Source of the DNA: Hexactinellida sp. DTS-2022
Taxonomy: Eukaryota; Porifera; Hexactinellida
Assembly: GCA_028753945.1 (NCBI GenBank)
Contig: JAPNXP010000015.1
Coordinates: forward strand, 2,170,001-2,234,000
DNA length: 64,000 nucleotides
Direction of reading: 5' to 3'
In this document: in pieces, positions 13,064 to 25,000 of the stretch
Position numbering within the stretch: the first letter of the stretch is position 1
How the letters are laid out: every line of letters begins with the position of its first letter
Position numbers and translations under genes: made by a program
Notes under the pieces: model-generated
Seen by the model: the letters and a program-made list of their open reading frames with translations, nothing else
Databases searched by the model: none
What the model was told of the DNA's origin: nothing

Positions 13064-13488
13064 TTCAAAATAATAAAGGATTTGATTGTTTGTTTGTTGT
13101 AATGAATAAGACAATTAATGTAGATATTAAGTTTCTTATATAGTTAATTAATTTGATAATAGTATAGGGTTTATGTATATTATGATGTCAAAATCATAGT
13201 ATATTCTTAAATTCATAATAAAAAGTAAAATAAGCCAAAAATAGCTTTTATAGTAGTGTCTCAAAATATCACTGTATAAATTCTAATAGCACATCCATGG
13301 TTTGCTAATACAATGTCTCAAAATCTCACGCGTCTCATTCTTGAATTAAATTCATAATAAAAAGTAAAAATAAGCCAAAAATTACTTTTATAGTGTCTCA
13401 AAATATCACTGTATAATTTCTCATAGCACATCCATGGTTTGCTAATACAATGTCTCAGAATCTCACGCGTCTCAAAATATCATGCAAC
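13064..13488. repeat. Two tandem ~138-bp repeats upstream of the integrase gene
   Basis: Two near-identical copies, about 13212-13349 and 13350-13487, share ttcataataaaaagtaaa, tgtctcaaaatatcactgtata, cacatccatggtttgc and tctcacgcgtctca. They lie just 5' of the integrase/OTU gene and end exactly where the foldback family restarts (accaattgataaattg). They may be the terminal or promoter region of the transposon. No coding potential is seen. Confidence 0.7.
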
Positions 13489-14503
13489 AGACCAATTGAT
13501 AAATTGAAAGTTTGTTTCTATCTGCTATAATTTCTGAGATTAATGAAATTTAGATAATTAGTATAAATATTTAATTAATCTATTAATAATTTAACACCAA
13601 TATTATGTACATAAAAATAAATTAAGTTCAATTATTTGCAATAATTATTAATCTAAATTGAATTTCATTATATTATTTAAATTCAGCGCACTCGATAACC
13701 CCAATAATCTAATTGGAATTTGGAACCGTCTCTATAAGTTAAACACAGAGCGAATTAATAAGAATTAAATATGTCATGTATTCATTGTGCAAAAATATTC
13801 TTGCAGAAGGAAATATAATCACATAAACTGTCGTTGTTATGAAATATATAATCTTAGTTTTCAATTGGAAAATAGAAGCCTACTCGATCTCACAAGTTGA
13901 ATCAATATAATAATCACAAGTTGAAACAATAGAATTAGATATAACACTTTCAATTGAACTGAAGTGTTAGTAAACAAAGGAAATTTGCAACTCTATTGTG
14001 GCACTAATGAAACCCAATTTAGAAATTCGTGCACTGTGAAAAGGTGTAGAATTTAATTCTCTATCGAATGCATATAAATTTAATTTTCGGGTACTATTTA
14101 TTGTTCCTGTTTCAATATTAAACAGGTGCAAAAATGTGTCCAAATAAATGTAATAAAATATCGTGACCCCAGGTGCACATCTGTAACCCATGAGACACAT
14201 ATCCTGAAATTTTGGGTTCTTAGTTAACTTTACTCTGTTCAGTGGATGAGCTACGGAAGAATAATAATAATAATAATAAATTGCAGCCTGTGCCGACGCA
14301 TGTTCCTTTAGTGGCACTATATTTTGTTGGTTGTTTATTGATAGTGCCTCCAAAGGAACATGCTGTCGGCGCAGGCTGCAATTTTGGATTTCTTTCGCCA
14401 AGTCATCAACGCCCAAGGTGTGAAGAAGCATTTGTTATTTGGTCCGAGTCACAAGGAACGGTAGATATATTTGAAGTTTGTTTCTATCATAAACCATCTA
14501 GAG
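13489..14503. repeat. Foldback repeat family, inverted relative to the first array
   Basis: A B-type arm (accaattgataaattgaaagtttg, from 13489) leads to a foldback core at 14279-14388, then to an A-type arm (aagtcatcaacgcccaaggtgtgaag). The copy is split at 14503 by a hAT element. Confidence 0.8.
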
Positions 14504-14665
14504 CAGTGGTTCTTAACCTTTTCTCTGCCATTTCCCACTTTGGAGTACCTAGTTACTCTATTCCCCACCTAAATATGAACTTAATTTAAGAAGTAAATGG
14601 TGCTCATATACTTTATGGGTACACTTAATAATATCCCTTTTAATATTATTGTTATTAGTCCAGTG

Positions 14666-14802
14666 TAATGGCGGCGCCAGCCAACCGCCACTGTCGGGGC
14701 ACAATTGCGTCACAGGTGGGGCAAAGGCTGTTAAACTGGGGCACACTCACATCAATGATGTGGGGCACAGGCCCCACCTGGCCCCACCTCGCGCCGCCTC
14801 TG
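14666..14802. mobile_element. hAT MITE nested in the 1.2-kb hAT
   Basis: GTCCAGTG occurs directly on both sides (14658-14665 and 14803-14810). The ends TAATGGCGGCGC and GCGCCGCCTCTG are inverted over about nine bases. The interior is rich in GGGGCAC and GGCCCCACC motifs. Confidence 0.75.
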
Positions 14803-14836
14803 GTCCAGTGACACTTATAAATACATAACTATATAT

Positions 14837-14955
14837 CAGGGTTGTAAATCAAGCCAAATATTTCAAATATTTGATTTAATTTGAATTGATTCACGCGAAT
14901 ATTGAGTGGTAAAACATTTGATATAAGAAAAGATAAATTTTTATTTACAGCCCTG
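14837..14955. mobile_element. Probable hAT MITE nested in the 1.2-kb hAT
   Basis: The ends are CAGGGTTGTAAA and TTTACAGCCCTG, nearly perfect inverted repeats. Flanks ctatatat and ctttatgt differ at two of eight positions, as expected for an aged duplication. Confidence 0.6.
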
Positions 14956-15184
14956 CTTTATGTTCATTTAGTTTTTTTTTTCCCACAAGGGAAACTAAGG
15001 CTTTGGAAATTCTCCTGCCAAAGATTTCTGTAGTCCTGCCAAACTAGACCATATTATAATATATAACATAGTTACAGCAAATGAAACTAGTCCGACCATA
15101 GCCGGACCAGCAGAACAGAGTGTTATGCCTATGCCAAGGATATTTCTTGAAAAGGGCAATATAAATTTTCAAAGCAAATCAAGG

Positions 15185-15292
15185 CGATATTTGAATTTGA
15201 TTCTATATGGATTTGAGCATCCCAGGTAACTCCGTTCGCACGGAGTTCCCAGAGGTGCTCAAATCCGTATAGAATCATATTAATTCGTGATT
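15185..15292. repeat. Long foldback hairpin inside the hAT element
   Basis: Outer arms gattctatatggatttgagc and gctcaaatccgtatagaatc face each other around an inner hairpin AACTCCGT-TCGC-ACGGAGTT. A separate short hairpin GTCCAGA-ttttg-TCTGGAC lies at about 15442-15460. Confidence 0.75.
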
Positions 15293-18200
15293 TCCACACT
15301 AAATTTTGATTGAGCATTTTGTTTTTTAATATTTGATAAGTCAAGGGAATCTCAAACTAATTCCCGTGTCAATGTTTATAATGAACAACGGCCGAGCGTA
15401 GCGAGCGTGCGATTTTTTTTGGGCGCTCGAACCCTCTAGAAGTCCAGATTTTGTCTGGACAACACTGCAGGTATGGTCTGGAAGCAGTGAATATCTGTTT
15501 AATATACGTACGAGTTCAACACAGAAATCTGAAAATAAGTACAAGTATAATTTAATACAATAAATTGAACAGGTTGAATTCCAAGAAAATATTCCAAACT
15601 ACTGTTAATGATTTGTAAACTTTTAGCCTGAAGCTCCATTCCCCACCTGAGGATCCTCAATTCCCCACTAGTGGGTAATTCCCCACCGGTTAAGTACCAC
15701 TGATCTAGAGTTTAATGCCATTCATTCATTATGTATTGATAATACATTATATTATTAGTTAGTTATTTTAGCAATGTTATCCACGGTGAGTGAGTTAAGT
15801 CAACAAATTCCTTATATTATATTATTTTATTTAATCCATTGTATAGTAAATTAAATAGAAGCCAGCTGGAATTTATAATTGAAATCAATATAATTATTGA
15901 AGTTGAATCAATAGAGTAGGATTTAACAAGTTAAATCAATATAATTATTACAAGTTGAAACAATGGAATTAAATTTCACAGTTTTAATGAAACAGAAGTG
16001 TGAGTAAACAAAGAAATTTCAACCCCCATTTATGGCAGAAATTAAACCCTTTTTTGAAGATTTTCTTCTCCCATCAGACGCAGAATTTTAAGAAGAATCT
16101 AAATATGAAATAAAATTTTGGGATTTAGTAAAACATATTTTGAGTTATAGACCAGACAAATCTTGAAAGGTGTTAAAGATGTGTCCAAAATATGTTAATA
16201 CAAAATCGTAACCCCAGGTGCAAATTATACGTCGACTCCGAACCTACATGCCAAGTGTCAGCCATCTATGTATACAGGTGTGGCCAGGGCACCTGCTACG
16301 GAGGAAAGAAATCCAAAATTGCAGCCTGTGCCGACGCATATTCCTTTTGATGGCACTATATTTTGATTGTGGTTTATTGAAAGTGCCTCCAAAGGAACAT
16401 GCTGTCGGCACAGGCTGCAATTTTGGATTTTTTTCGCCAAGTCACCAACGCCTCGGGGTATCAAGAACCATTTGTTAATTGGTCCGAGTCACAAGGAAAT
16501 GTAGATAAATTTGAAGTTTGTTTCTATCATAAACCATCTAGAGTTTAATGCCATTCATTCATTATGTATTGATAATAAATTATATTATTAGTCATTTATT
16601 TTAGCAATGTTATCCACGGAGGGTGAGTTAAGTCAACAAATTCCTTATATTATATTATTATATTTAATCCATTGTATAGTAATACTATAATTAAATAGAA
16701 GCCAGCTGGAATTTATAAGTTAAATCAATATAATTATCGCGAGTTGAATCAATAGAGTAAGATTTAACAAGTTAAATCAATAAAATTATTACAAGTTGAA
16801 ACAATAGAATTAGATTTAACAGTTTACTGAATCTGAAGTGTGAGGAAACACAGGAGATTGGCACCCCAATTATGGCACAAACCTAGGCTAAGTTGAACAT
16901 TTGCGAATTGCCAAAAGGTGTAGAATTTAATTCTCTATCCGTATATGTAAAATTTATCAAGCTAACTATTAATTATTTAATGCTATAGCCATAATTAGTT
17001 TAAATAGGTGTTAAAATTATTTGATCAAAAATCGTAACCCCAGGTGCAAATTAGACGGTCACTCCGCAACTACATGCCAAATTTCAGCCCTTAATGTATA
17101 CAAGTGTGGCCAGGGCACCTGCTACGGAGAAATAATAATAAAAAATCCAAAATTGCAGCCTGTGCCGACGCATGTTCCTTTGGTGGCACTATATTTTGAT
17201 GGTAGTTTATTGATAGTGCCTCGAAAGGAACATGCTGTCGGCACAAGCTGCAATTTTGGATATTTTTTTTCTCCAAGTCATCATCACTATAAAGGTGTTA
17301 AATTCTTTCAGAAAGGTGTTTCAGAATGCTACTACCCTTAGAGTGGTGGAAGTTTCCATTTAGTTCACTTCATTTAGAGATATTCAAGTTTGAGTAGAAT
17401 ATAATAGCTAATGACTCAGCATATTTTATGTGAGTGTTGGGTCATCACCCAACATCAACTAACCTATTTTAAATATCAAATTAGCAAAATTGTAAAAACA
17501 CATTTTTTTAACGATGTCATCATCACCTCAAGGTGTCAAGACCCACTTGTATAGGTGGCACGTGCCATAAGGACCAATTGATAAATTGAAAGTTTGTTTC
17601 TATCTTCTATGATCTCTGAGATTTATGATATTTAATTAATTAGTATAAATAATTATTAATAATATTTATAATTTAACACCAATTTCAATGTCAACTTATA
17701 TTTATAAAGTTTGATTATTTTGTCATAAATAATAAATTAATTTATTGGCTATCAAATTTCAATTCCGCACACTCGATAACGCCTAATAAACAAATTGGGA
17801 GCATCTATATAAGTCATATACTGACTTAATTAATTATAATTAATTACGTCAGTATATTTACAGTGCAAGAGTATTCTTGCAGAAGTAAATATAATCACAT
17901 AATCTGTCGTTGTTATTGAAATCTATAATCTTAGTTTTCAATTGGAAAATAGAAGCCTACTCGATCTCACAAGTTGAATCAATATAATAATCACAAGTTG
18001 AAACAATAGAATTAGATTTAACACTTTGAACTGAACTGAAGTGTTAGTAAACAAAGGAAATTTCCAACTCAATTGTGGAACAAACGAAGCCCAATTTAAA
18101 AATTCGTGCACTGTGAAAAGGTGTAGAATTTAATTCTCTATCGAATGCATATAAATTAAATATTCGCGGATATTTATTGTTCTTTTCTAATATTAAACAG

Positions 18201-18360
18201 GTGCAAAAATGTGGCCAAATAAATGTGATAAAAAAACGTGACCCCAGGAGCACATCTGTAACCCATGAGACACATATCCTGAAAATTTGGGCTCTTAGTT
18301 AATAAAACTCTGTTCTGTGGAGAGGATAGGATACGGAAGGAAAATAATAATAACCAAGGC

Positions 18361-18515
18361 ACTAAGTCGGCACAGTAATAATTACCAACAAAAGCACTAA
18401 GACCAATACTGGGACACTATACTATAGTATAGTCGGCACAGTAATAATAATAATAATAAAGGCAGTGATTCCAATACTGGGCCACTATACTATAGTATAG
18501 TCGGCACAGTAATAA
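18361..18515. repeat. Palindrome-containing ~60-bp tandem units
   Basis: Partial and full copies of a unit with the perfect 18-bp palindrome ACTATACTATAGTATAGT followed by CGGCACAGTAATAAT. The array ends directly against the foldback core at 18524. Confidence 0.8.
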
Positions 18516-21348
18516 TAAAAAATCCAAAATTGCAGCTGTGCCGACGCATGTTCCTTTGGTGGCACTATATTTTGGTGGTGGTTTATTGATAGTGCCTCCA
18601 ATGGAACATGCTGTCGGCACAGGCTGCAATTTTGGATTTTTTTTCGCCATGTCATCATCACTATGAAGGTGTTAAACTATTTCAGAAAAGTGATTCAAAA
18701 GGCAACGACCCTTAGTGAGTTGGAAGTTTCGTTTTAGCTCACTTCATTTGAGAGATATTCAAGTTTCAGTAGAATATAATATGTGCTGAGTCAGCATTTT
18801 TAGGTGCCGTTTGGGTATTCACCCAACTCCTACCAACCCATGCGAATTATTTAATTCGCAAAATTGTAAAAATACATTTTTTTGACGATGTCATAATCAC
18901 CTCAAGGTGTCAAGACCCACTTGTATAGGTGGTACCTGGCATAAGGACCAATTGATAAATTGAAAGTTTGTTTCTATCTTGTATCATCTCTGAGATTAAT
19001 GAAATTTAGCTAATTAGTATAAATATTTAATTAATTTATTAATTATTTAACACCATTATTATATACAGCAAAATAAATTAAGTTCAATTATTTGCAATTA
19101 TTATTAATTTAAATTGAATTTCACTATAATATTTGAATTCCACGCACTCGATAACCCCAATAATCTATTTGGAACCATCTCTATACGGTAAACACAGAGC
19201 GAATTAATTAGAATTAAATATGTCAGTACATTAATTGTGCAAGAATAGTCTCGCCGAAATAAATATAATCACTTAATCTGTCGTTGTTGTGGTATGTAAA
19301 ATCTTAACGGTTCTATCATAAACCATCTTTAGTTTAATGCCATTCATTCATTACTTATTGATAATGAATTAAATTATTAGTTATTTATTTTAGCAATGTT
19401 ATCCACGGTGATTTGAGTTTAGTCAACAAATTCCTTATATCATTATATTTTATTTAATCCATTGTATAGTAATATTACAATTAAATAGAAGCCAGCTGGA
19501 ATTTATAAGTTGAATCAATATATTTATCTCAAGTTGAAACAATAGAGTAAGATTTAACAAGTTAAATCAATATAATTATTACAAGTTGAAACAATAGAAT
19601 TAGATTTAACACTTTTACTGAAATTGAAGTGTGAGTAAACAAAGAAATTTCAAACCCCATTTATGGCAGAAATTAAACATATTTTTGAAAATATTCCTCT
19701 CCCATCAGACGCAGAATTTTATGGTGAATCCAAATGTGAAATAAAATTTGGGGGTTTAGTAAAACATATTTTGAGTTATGGACCAGACAAATTTTGAAAG
19801 GTGTTAAAGATGTGTCAAAATTTTGTTAACGAAAAATCGTAACCCCAGGTGCAAATTAGACGGTCCCATCGCACCTACATGCCAAGTTTCAGCCCATCAA
19901 CTATAAAGCTCAGGCCAGGGCACCGTCTACGGATAAAAAGAAAAATCCAAAATTGCAGCCTGTGCCGACGCATGTTCCTTTGGTGGTGGTTTATTGATAG
20001 TGCCTCCATAGGAACATGCTGTCGGCGCAGGCTGCAATTTTGGATTTTTTTTCCGCCATGTCATCATCACTATGAAGGTGTTAAATTATTTCAGTAAGGT
20101 GTTTCAGAAGGCAACGACCCTTAGAGTCGTGGAAGTTTCCATTTTGCTCACTTCGTTTCAAAGATATTCAAGTTTCAGTAGAATATAATAAGTGATGAGT
20201 CTGCATTTTTTATGTGAGTGTTGGGTCATCACCCAACACCAACTAACCCATTTTAAATGTCGAATTAAAAAAATTGTAAAAATACATTTTTTTAACGATG
20301 TCATCATCACCTCAAGGTGTCAAGACCCACTTGTATAGGTGGTACCTGGCATAAGGACCAATTGATAAATTGAAAGTTTGTTTCTATCTTGTATCATCTC
20401 TGAGATTAATGAAATTTGCTAATTAGCATAAAAATTTAATTAATGTATTAATTATTTAACACCATTATTATATACAGCAAAATAAATTAAGTTCAATTAT
20501 TTGCAATTATTCTGAATTTAAATTGAATTTCACTATAATGTTTGAATTCCACGCACTCGATAACCCCAATAATCCAATTGGAACCGTCTATAAGTTAAAT
20601 ACAAAAGGAATTAATTATAATTAATTACGTCAGTACATTAATTGTGCAAGAATATTCTCGCCGAAATAAATCTAATCACTTAATCTGTCGTTGTTGTGGA
20701 ATGTAAAATCTTAACGGTTCTATCATAAACCATCTTGAGTTTAAAGCCATTCATTCATTATGTATTGATAATAAATTATATTATTAGTTATAAATTTTAG
20801 CAATGTTATCCACGGTTAAGTTGAATAAAGTCTACAAATTCCTTATATTATAATATTTTATTTAATCCATTGTATAGTAATACTACAATAAATAGAAGCC
20901 AGCTGGAATTTATAAGTTAAATCAATATAATTATCGAAAGTTGAATCACTAGAGTAGGATTTAGCAAGTTTAATCAATATAATTATTACAAGTTGAAACA
21001 ATGGATTTAGATTTCACAGTTTTACTGAAATTGAAGTGTGAGTAAACAAAGAAATTTCAACCCCCATTTATGGCAGAAATTGACCACTTTATTGAAAAAT
21101 TTCTTCTCCCATCAGACGCAGAATTTTATGGCGAATCCAAATGTGAAATAAAATTGGGGGTTTAGTAAACAATTTATGAGTTATGGACCAGACAAAATTT
21201 GTAAGGTGTTAAAGATGTGTCAAAAATTTGTTAATAAAAAACTTAACCCCAGGTGCAAATTAGACGGTCCCATCGCACCTACATGCCAAGTTTCAGCTCT
21301 CTATGTATGCAGGTGTGGCCAGGGCACCTGCTACGGAGAAATAAAAAC

Positions 21349-21609
21349 CAGTGTAGTAGCACTGCTGATGAGGTCTAATCATATACTGACCGAAACCACG
21401 CCCGTATAACATTATGTAAAAAGCTAGTGTTCTCTATAGGGTGGTTTCGGATTAGATGCCATTTAGGTCTTGGAGGAGGCACCGTCATTGCGCTGGTTTA
21501 CGTCGGGTATGTTTACTCTGCCCCTGGTCCCGTGGTCCAGTGTAGTAGCACTGCTGATGAGGTCTAATCATATACTGACCGAAACCACGCCCGTATAACA
21601 TTATGTAAA
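21349..21609 (+). mobile_element. Retrozyme-like insert: 1.4 copies of a 189-bp ribozyme unit
   Basis: About 72 bp at 21349-21420 (cagtgtagtagcactgctga to attatgtaaa) recurs at 21538-21609, giving a 189-bp period. The insert sits within the A/T run just before a foldback core: uninterrupted copies read gagaaataataataaaaaatccaaaattg (for example 17128-17156). The interior is GC-richer than its surroundings. The first copy starts exactly at the predicted self-cleavage position of the hammerhead, and only the second copy has the complete ribozyme. That is the layout expected from reverse transcription of a self-cleaved or circular RNA. No protein frame is present. Confidence 0.75.
21531..21589 (+). 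ncRNA. Type III hammerhead self-cleaving ribozyme
   Basis: All parts of the motif are present. Stem III is CGTGG at 21531-21535 with CCACG at 21585-21589. The cleavage triplet is GTC, ending at 21537. Stem I is CAGTG/CACTG with a 6-nt loop (21538-21553). The core CTGATGA is at 21554-21560, stem II is GGTC/GACC (21561-21580), and GAAA is at 21581-21584. Stems I and II are closed by loops and stem III is open, hence type III. Cleavage is predicted between 21537 and 21538. The copy at 21349 lacks the 5' strand of stem III. Confidence 0.88.
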
Positions 21610-23493
21610 ATCCAAAATTGCAGCCTGTGCCGACGCAAGTTCCTTTGGTGGCACTATATTTTGGTGGTGGTTTATTGATAGTGCCTCCATAGGAACATGC
21701 TGTCGGCGCAGGATGCAATTTTGGATTTTTTTTCCGCCATGTCATCATCACTATGAAGGTGTTAAATTATTTCAGAAAGGTGTTTCAGAAGGCAACGACC
21801 CTTAGAGTCGTGGAAGTTTCCATTTTGCTTACTTCGTTTCAAAGATATTCAAGTTTCAGTAGAATATTATAAGTGATGAGTCAGCATTTTTTATGTGAGT
21901 GTTGGGTCATCACCCAACACCAACTAACCCATTTTATATGTCGAATTAAAAAAATTGTAAAAATACATTTTTTTAACGATGTCATCATCACCTCAAGGTG
22001 TCAAGACCCACTTGTATAGGTGGTACCTGGCATAAGGACCAATTGATAAATTGAAAGTTTGTTTATATCTTGTATCATCTCTGAGATTAATGAAATTAGC
22101 TAATTAACATAAAAATTAATTAATGCATTAATTATTTAACACCATTATTATATACAGCAAAATAAATTAAGTTCAATTATTTGCAATTATTATTATTTTA
22201 AATTGAATTTCACTATAATGTTTGAATTCCACGCACTCGATAACCCCAATAATCCAATTGGAACCGTCTATAAGTTAAATACAAAAGGAATTAATTAGAA
22301 TAAATTACGTCAGTACATTAATTGTGCAAAAAGAATATTCTCGCCGAAATAAATATAATCACTTAATCTGTCGTTGTTGTGGAATGTAAAATCTTAACGG
22401 TTCTATAATAAACCATCTTTAGTTTAAAGCCATTCATTCATTACTTATTGATAATAAATTAAATTATTAGTTATTTATTTTAGCAATGTTATCCACGGTG
22501 AGTTGAGTAAAGTCAACAAATTCCTTATATAAATTAATTTAATTTAATCCATTGTATAGTAATGCTACAATTAAATAGAAGCCAGCTGGAATATATAAGT
22601 TGAATCAATATAATTATCGCAAGTTGATTCACTAGAGTAGGATTTAACAAGTTAAATCAATATAATTATTACAAGTTGAAACAATGGAATTAGATTTAAC
22701 ACTTTTACTGAAATTGAAGTGTGAGTAAACAAAGAAATTTCAACCCCCATTTATGGCAGAAATTAAACCATTTATTGAAAGTTTTCTTCACCCATCAGAC
22801 GCAGGATTTTATGGTGAATCCAAATATGAAATAAAATTTGGGGGTTTAGTAAAACAATTTTTGAGTTATGGACCAGACAAAATTTGAAAGGTGTTAAAGA
22901 TGTGTCAAAAATTTCTTAATCAAAAATCGTTACCCCAGGTGCAAATTATACGGTCCCTCCGCAACTACATGCCAAGTTTCAGCCCATCAACTATAAAGCT
23001 CTGGCCAGGGCACCGTCTACGGAGAAAAAATAAAAAAATCCAAAATTGCAGCCTGTGCCGACGCATGTTCCTTTGGTGGCACTATATTTTGTTGGTGGTT
23101 TATTGATAGTGCCTCCAAAGGAACATGCTGTCGGCGCAGGCTGCAATTTTGGATTTTTTTTCGCCAAGTCATCAACGCCCAAGGTGTGAAGAACCATTTG
23201 TTAAGTGGTCGGAGTCACAAGGAACGATTGTTGAATTTGAAGTTTGTTTCTATCATAAACCATCTAGAGTTTAATGGCATTCATTCATTTTGTATTGATA
23301 ATAAAATATATTAGTAGTTATTTATTTTAGCAATGTTATCCACGGTGATTTGAGTTTAGTCAACAAATTCCTTATATTATTATATTTTATTTAATCCATT
23401 GTATAGTAATACTAGAATATATAAGTTAAATCAATATATTTATCGAAAGTTGAAACAATAGAGTAAGATTAACAAGTTAAATCAATATAATTA

Positions 23494-23686
23494 CAGTCAG
23501 GTCTGCTTATTATGAACAAGATTTCGACTGCTTAATATGAAATTTTTTTATTATGAACAAACCCTACGGTCCCAATTTAAAATTTACATAGGGTTTGTAT
23601 TAAGTTGAGTTCGCTTATTATGAAGTCACTCTATTATGAACACAATTTTTGGACCCTTGAATGTTCATAATAAAAGAACCTGACTG
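23494..23686. mobile_element. Pogo/mariner-like MITE in a foldback copy
   Basis: CAGTCAGGT...ACCTGACTG-type ends are flanked by TA. The interior repeats the motif tattatgaac in both orientations. The host repeat is otherwise continuous across the site. A diverged relative lies at about 60041-60207. Confidence 0.75.
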
Positions 23687-23885
23687 TATTACAAGTTGAA
23701 ACAATAGAATTAGATTTAACAATTTTACTGTGAGTAATTAAACCACTATTTATGGCATGAATTAAACCGTTTATTAAAATTTGTCTTCTCCCATAAGACA
23801 CACAATTTTAAGATGGATCCAATGGTGAAATAAAGATTGGGGATTTAGTATAAGCCCATAAACTATAAAGCTCTGGCCAGGGGGC

Positions 23886-24190
23886 CGTATGTTAGGAAGA
23901 CCTGGTGTAGATAATTGAGAATCCTAATTAGTTCAGAACTTCTCTATTGAAACATTTGTGTAGTATAGATGATACCTTTGTGAGTTATCAATAATAACAA
24001 AGAATTCAATTCTTCAATTGTAGAGATAGAAACCTAAGAATAATATACTATTCAAACATGTTGTTCTTTTGAGTTGCGTGAGTTGTCAACAAGAGAACAC
24101 AAATAGAATATAAAAGCCTTGATTATAATATATTACACAATAGAAATCCACGAATATTCTTTACAATTTATCATCATTTCCTATTCAATA
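23886..24190. other. AT-rich sequence upstream of the proline-rich gene
   Basis: A foldback unit ends at about 23885 (truncated ccagggggccgt), and unique AT-rich sequence follows. No repeat border or promoter motif is recognised. Confidence 0.4.
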
Positions 24191-24821
24191 ATGGCTCAAA
24201 ATTTGAATAATTGTACGATCACCAACTTGACTGTAAGTATAATGACGTTATTTATTATTACATCATAATAAATTACTAACGATCTTATCCATAGATTAGT
24301 AACAATTCCAAAAATGGATTCAAAAAACCAAGAAGGACATACATAAAAAACAAAAAAATCTACAGTATATTTAAAGAAAAAAAATTAGTTAATGAAGCAA
24401 AGAAATATCTAGTGAGTTTTGTTCCCCTATTTCTAATATATTTTGTACTACTTTATTATTTTGTATACAGGAAATTTGCAACTTACAAAATGAAAAGAAT
24501 TTGGCAGACACACTAATAGAATTAAATAGACGAGATTTATTACAGAAACTAGGTTTGCATACGCCCCCCATTTATCCCCCACACGCCACGCCCCCCGTTT
24601 CTCCCCCACAAGCCACGCCCCCCGTTTCTCCCCCACAAGCCACGCCCCCCGTTTCTTCCCCACAAGCCACGCCCCCCGTTTCTCCCCCACAAGCCACGCC
24701 CCCCGTTCCTCCCCCACATGCCACGCCCCCCGTTTCTCCCCCACAAGCTACGCCCCTCGTTTCTCCCCCACTTCCTAGCTCTATAATTAACTTACTACAA
24801 TCACAACCATTACACAAATAA
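24191..24821 (+). CDS. Small three-exon protein with C-terminal proline-rich 9-residue repeats
   Basis: Exons are 24191-24232, 24295-24411 and 24471-24821, all joined at phase 0 with GTAAGT or GTGAGT donors and TAG/CAG acceptors, giving 169 residues from an ATG. Residues 15-53 are basic (KKPRRTYIKNKK). Residues ~54-82 look helical and charged. Residues ~85-155 are about eight copies of ATPPVSPPQ or close variants, encoded by a 27-bp direct repeat. The C-terminus is SSIINLLQSQPLHK. I do not recognise the family. The gene lies head-to-tail with the convergent Helentron inside the same 9.7-kb interruption of the repeat array, so it could be an accessory gene of that element. It could also be a spurious model, since the support is open frame and consistent splice sites only. 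Confidence 0.55.
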
Positions 24822-24839
24822 CATTATTATTAGCTTAAT

Positions 24840-25000
24840 TCTTTTCTACTACTACATATGCCACGCCCCCCGTTTCTCCCTCACACGTCACGTCCCCCGT
24901 TTCTTTCTCCCTCACCTCCTAGCTCTATAATGAACTTACTACAGTGACAACCATTACATAAATAACATTATTATTAGATTAACTATTTTCTTATTACTAC
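24840..25000 (+). repeat. Diverged duplicate of the 3' end of the proline-rich gene
   Basis: Sequence from about 24856 repeats the gene's tail: ccacgccccccgtttctccc, then tcctagctctataat, aacttactacagtgacaacc and ataacattattattag. It parallels 24722-24840. The copy has no in-frame continuation. Confidence 0.75.

Larger units (their letters stand above)
14504..15702. mobile_element. hAT element, non-autonomous (1.2 kb)
   Basis: The termini are CAGTGGTTCTTAACC and GGTTAAGTACCACTG, with an 8-bp duplication ATCTAGAG at 14496-14503 and 15703-15710. It is inserted in a foldback repeat copy. Near both ends, short runs such as attccccac recur. No transposase frame is visible. It contains two smaller insertions (14666-14802 and 14837-14955) and a long hairpin at about 15185-15292. 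Confidence 0.9.
15711..23885. repeat. Foldback repeat array, second block
   Basis: At least six more units. Cores lie at 16313-16427, 17147-17259, 18524-18635, 19947-20043 (shortened), 21612-21724 and 23040-23152. Between cores two arm types alternate. The A type runs ...accatctagagtttaatgccattcattc. The B type contains gttgggtgatcacccaac-like palindromes, cctcaaggtgtcaagacccacttgtatagg and ctcgataaccccaataat. The array is interrupted at 21349-21609 by a ribozyme-bearing insert and at 23494-23686 by a MITE. No gene is supported. Confidence 0.8.

Noticed and set aside
15442..15460. GTCCAGA...TCTGGAC hairpin as a transcription terminator
   Set aside because: Bacterial-type termination does not apply here; it lies inside a hAT element.
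24548..24820. Minus-strand Gly-rich open frames (GGETGGVACGG)
   Set aside because: Shadow of the 27-bp proline-rich repeat on the plus strand.
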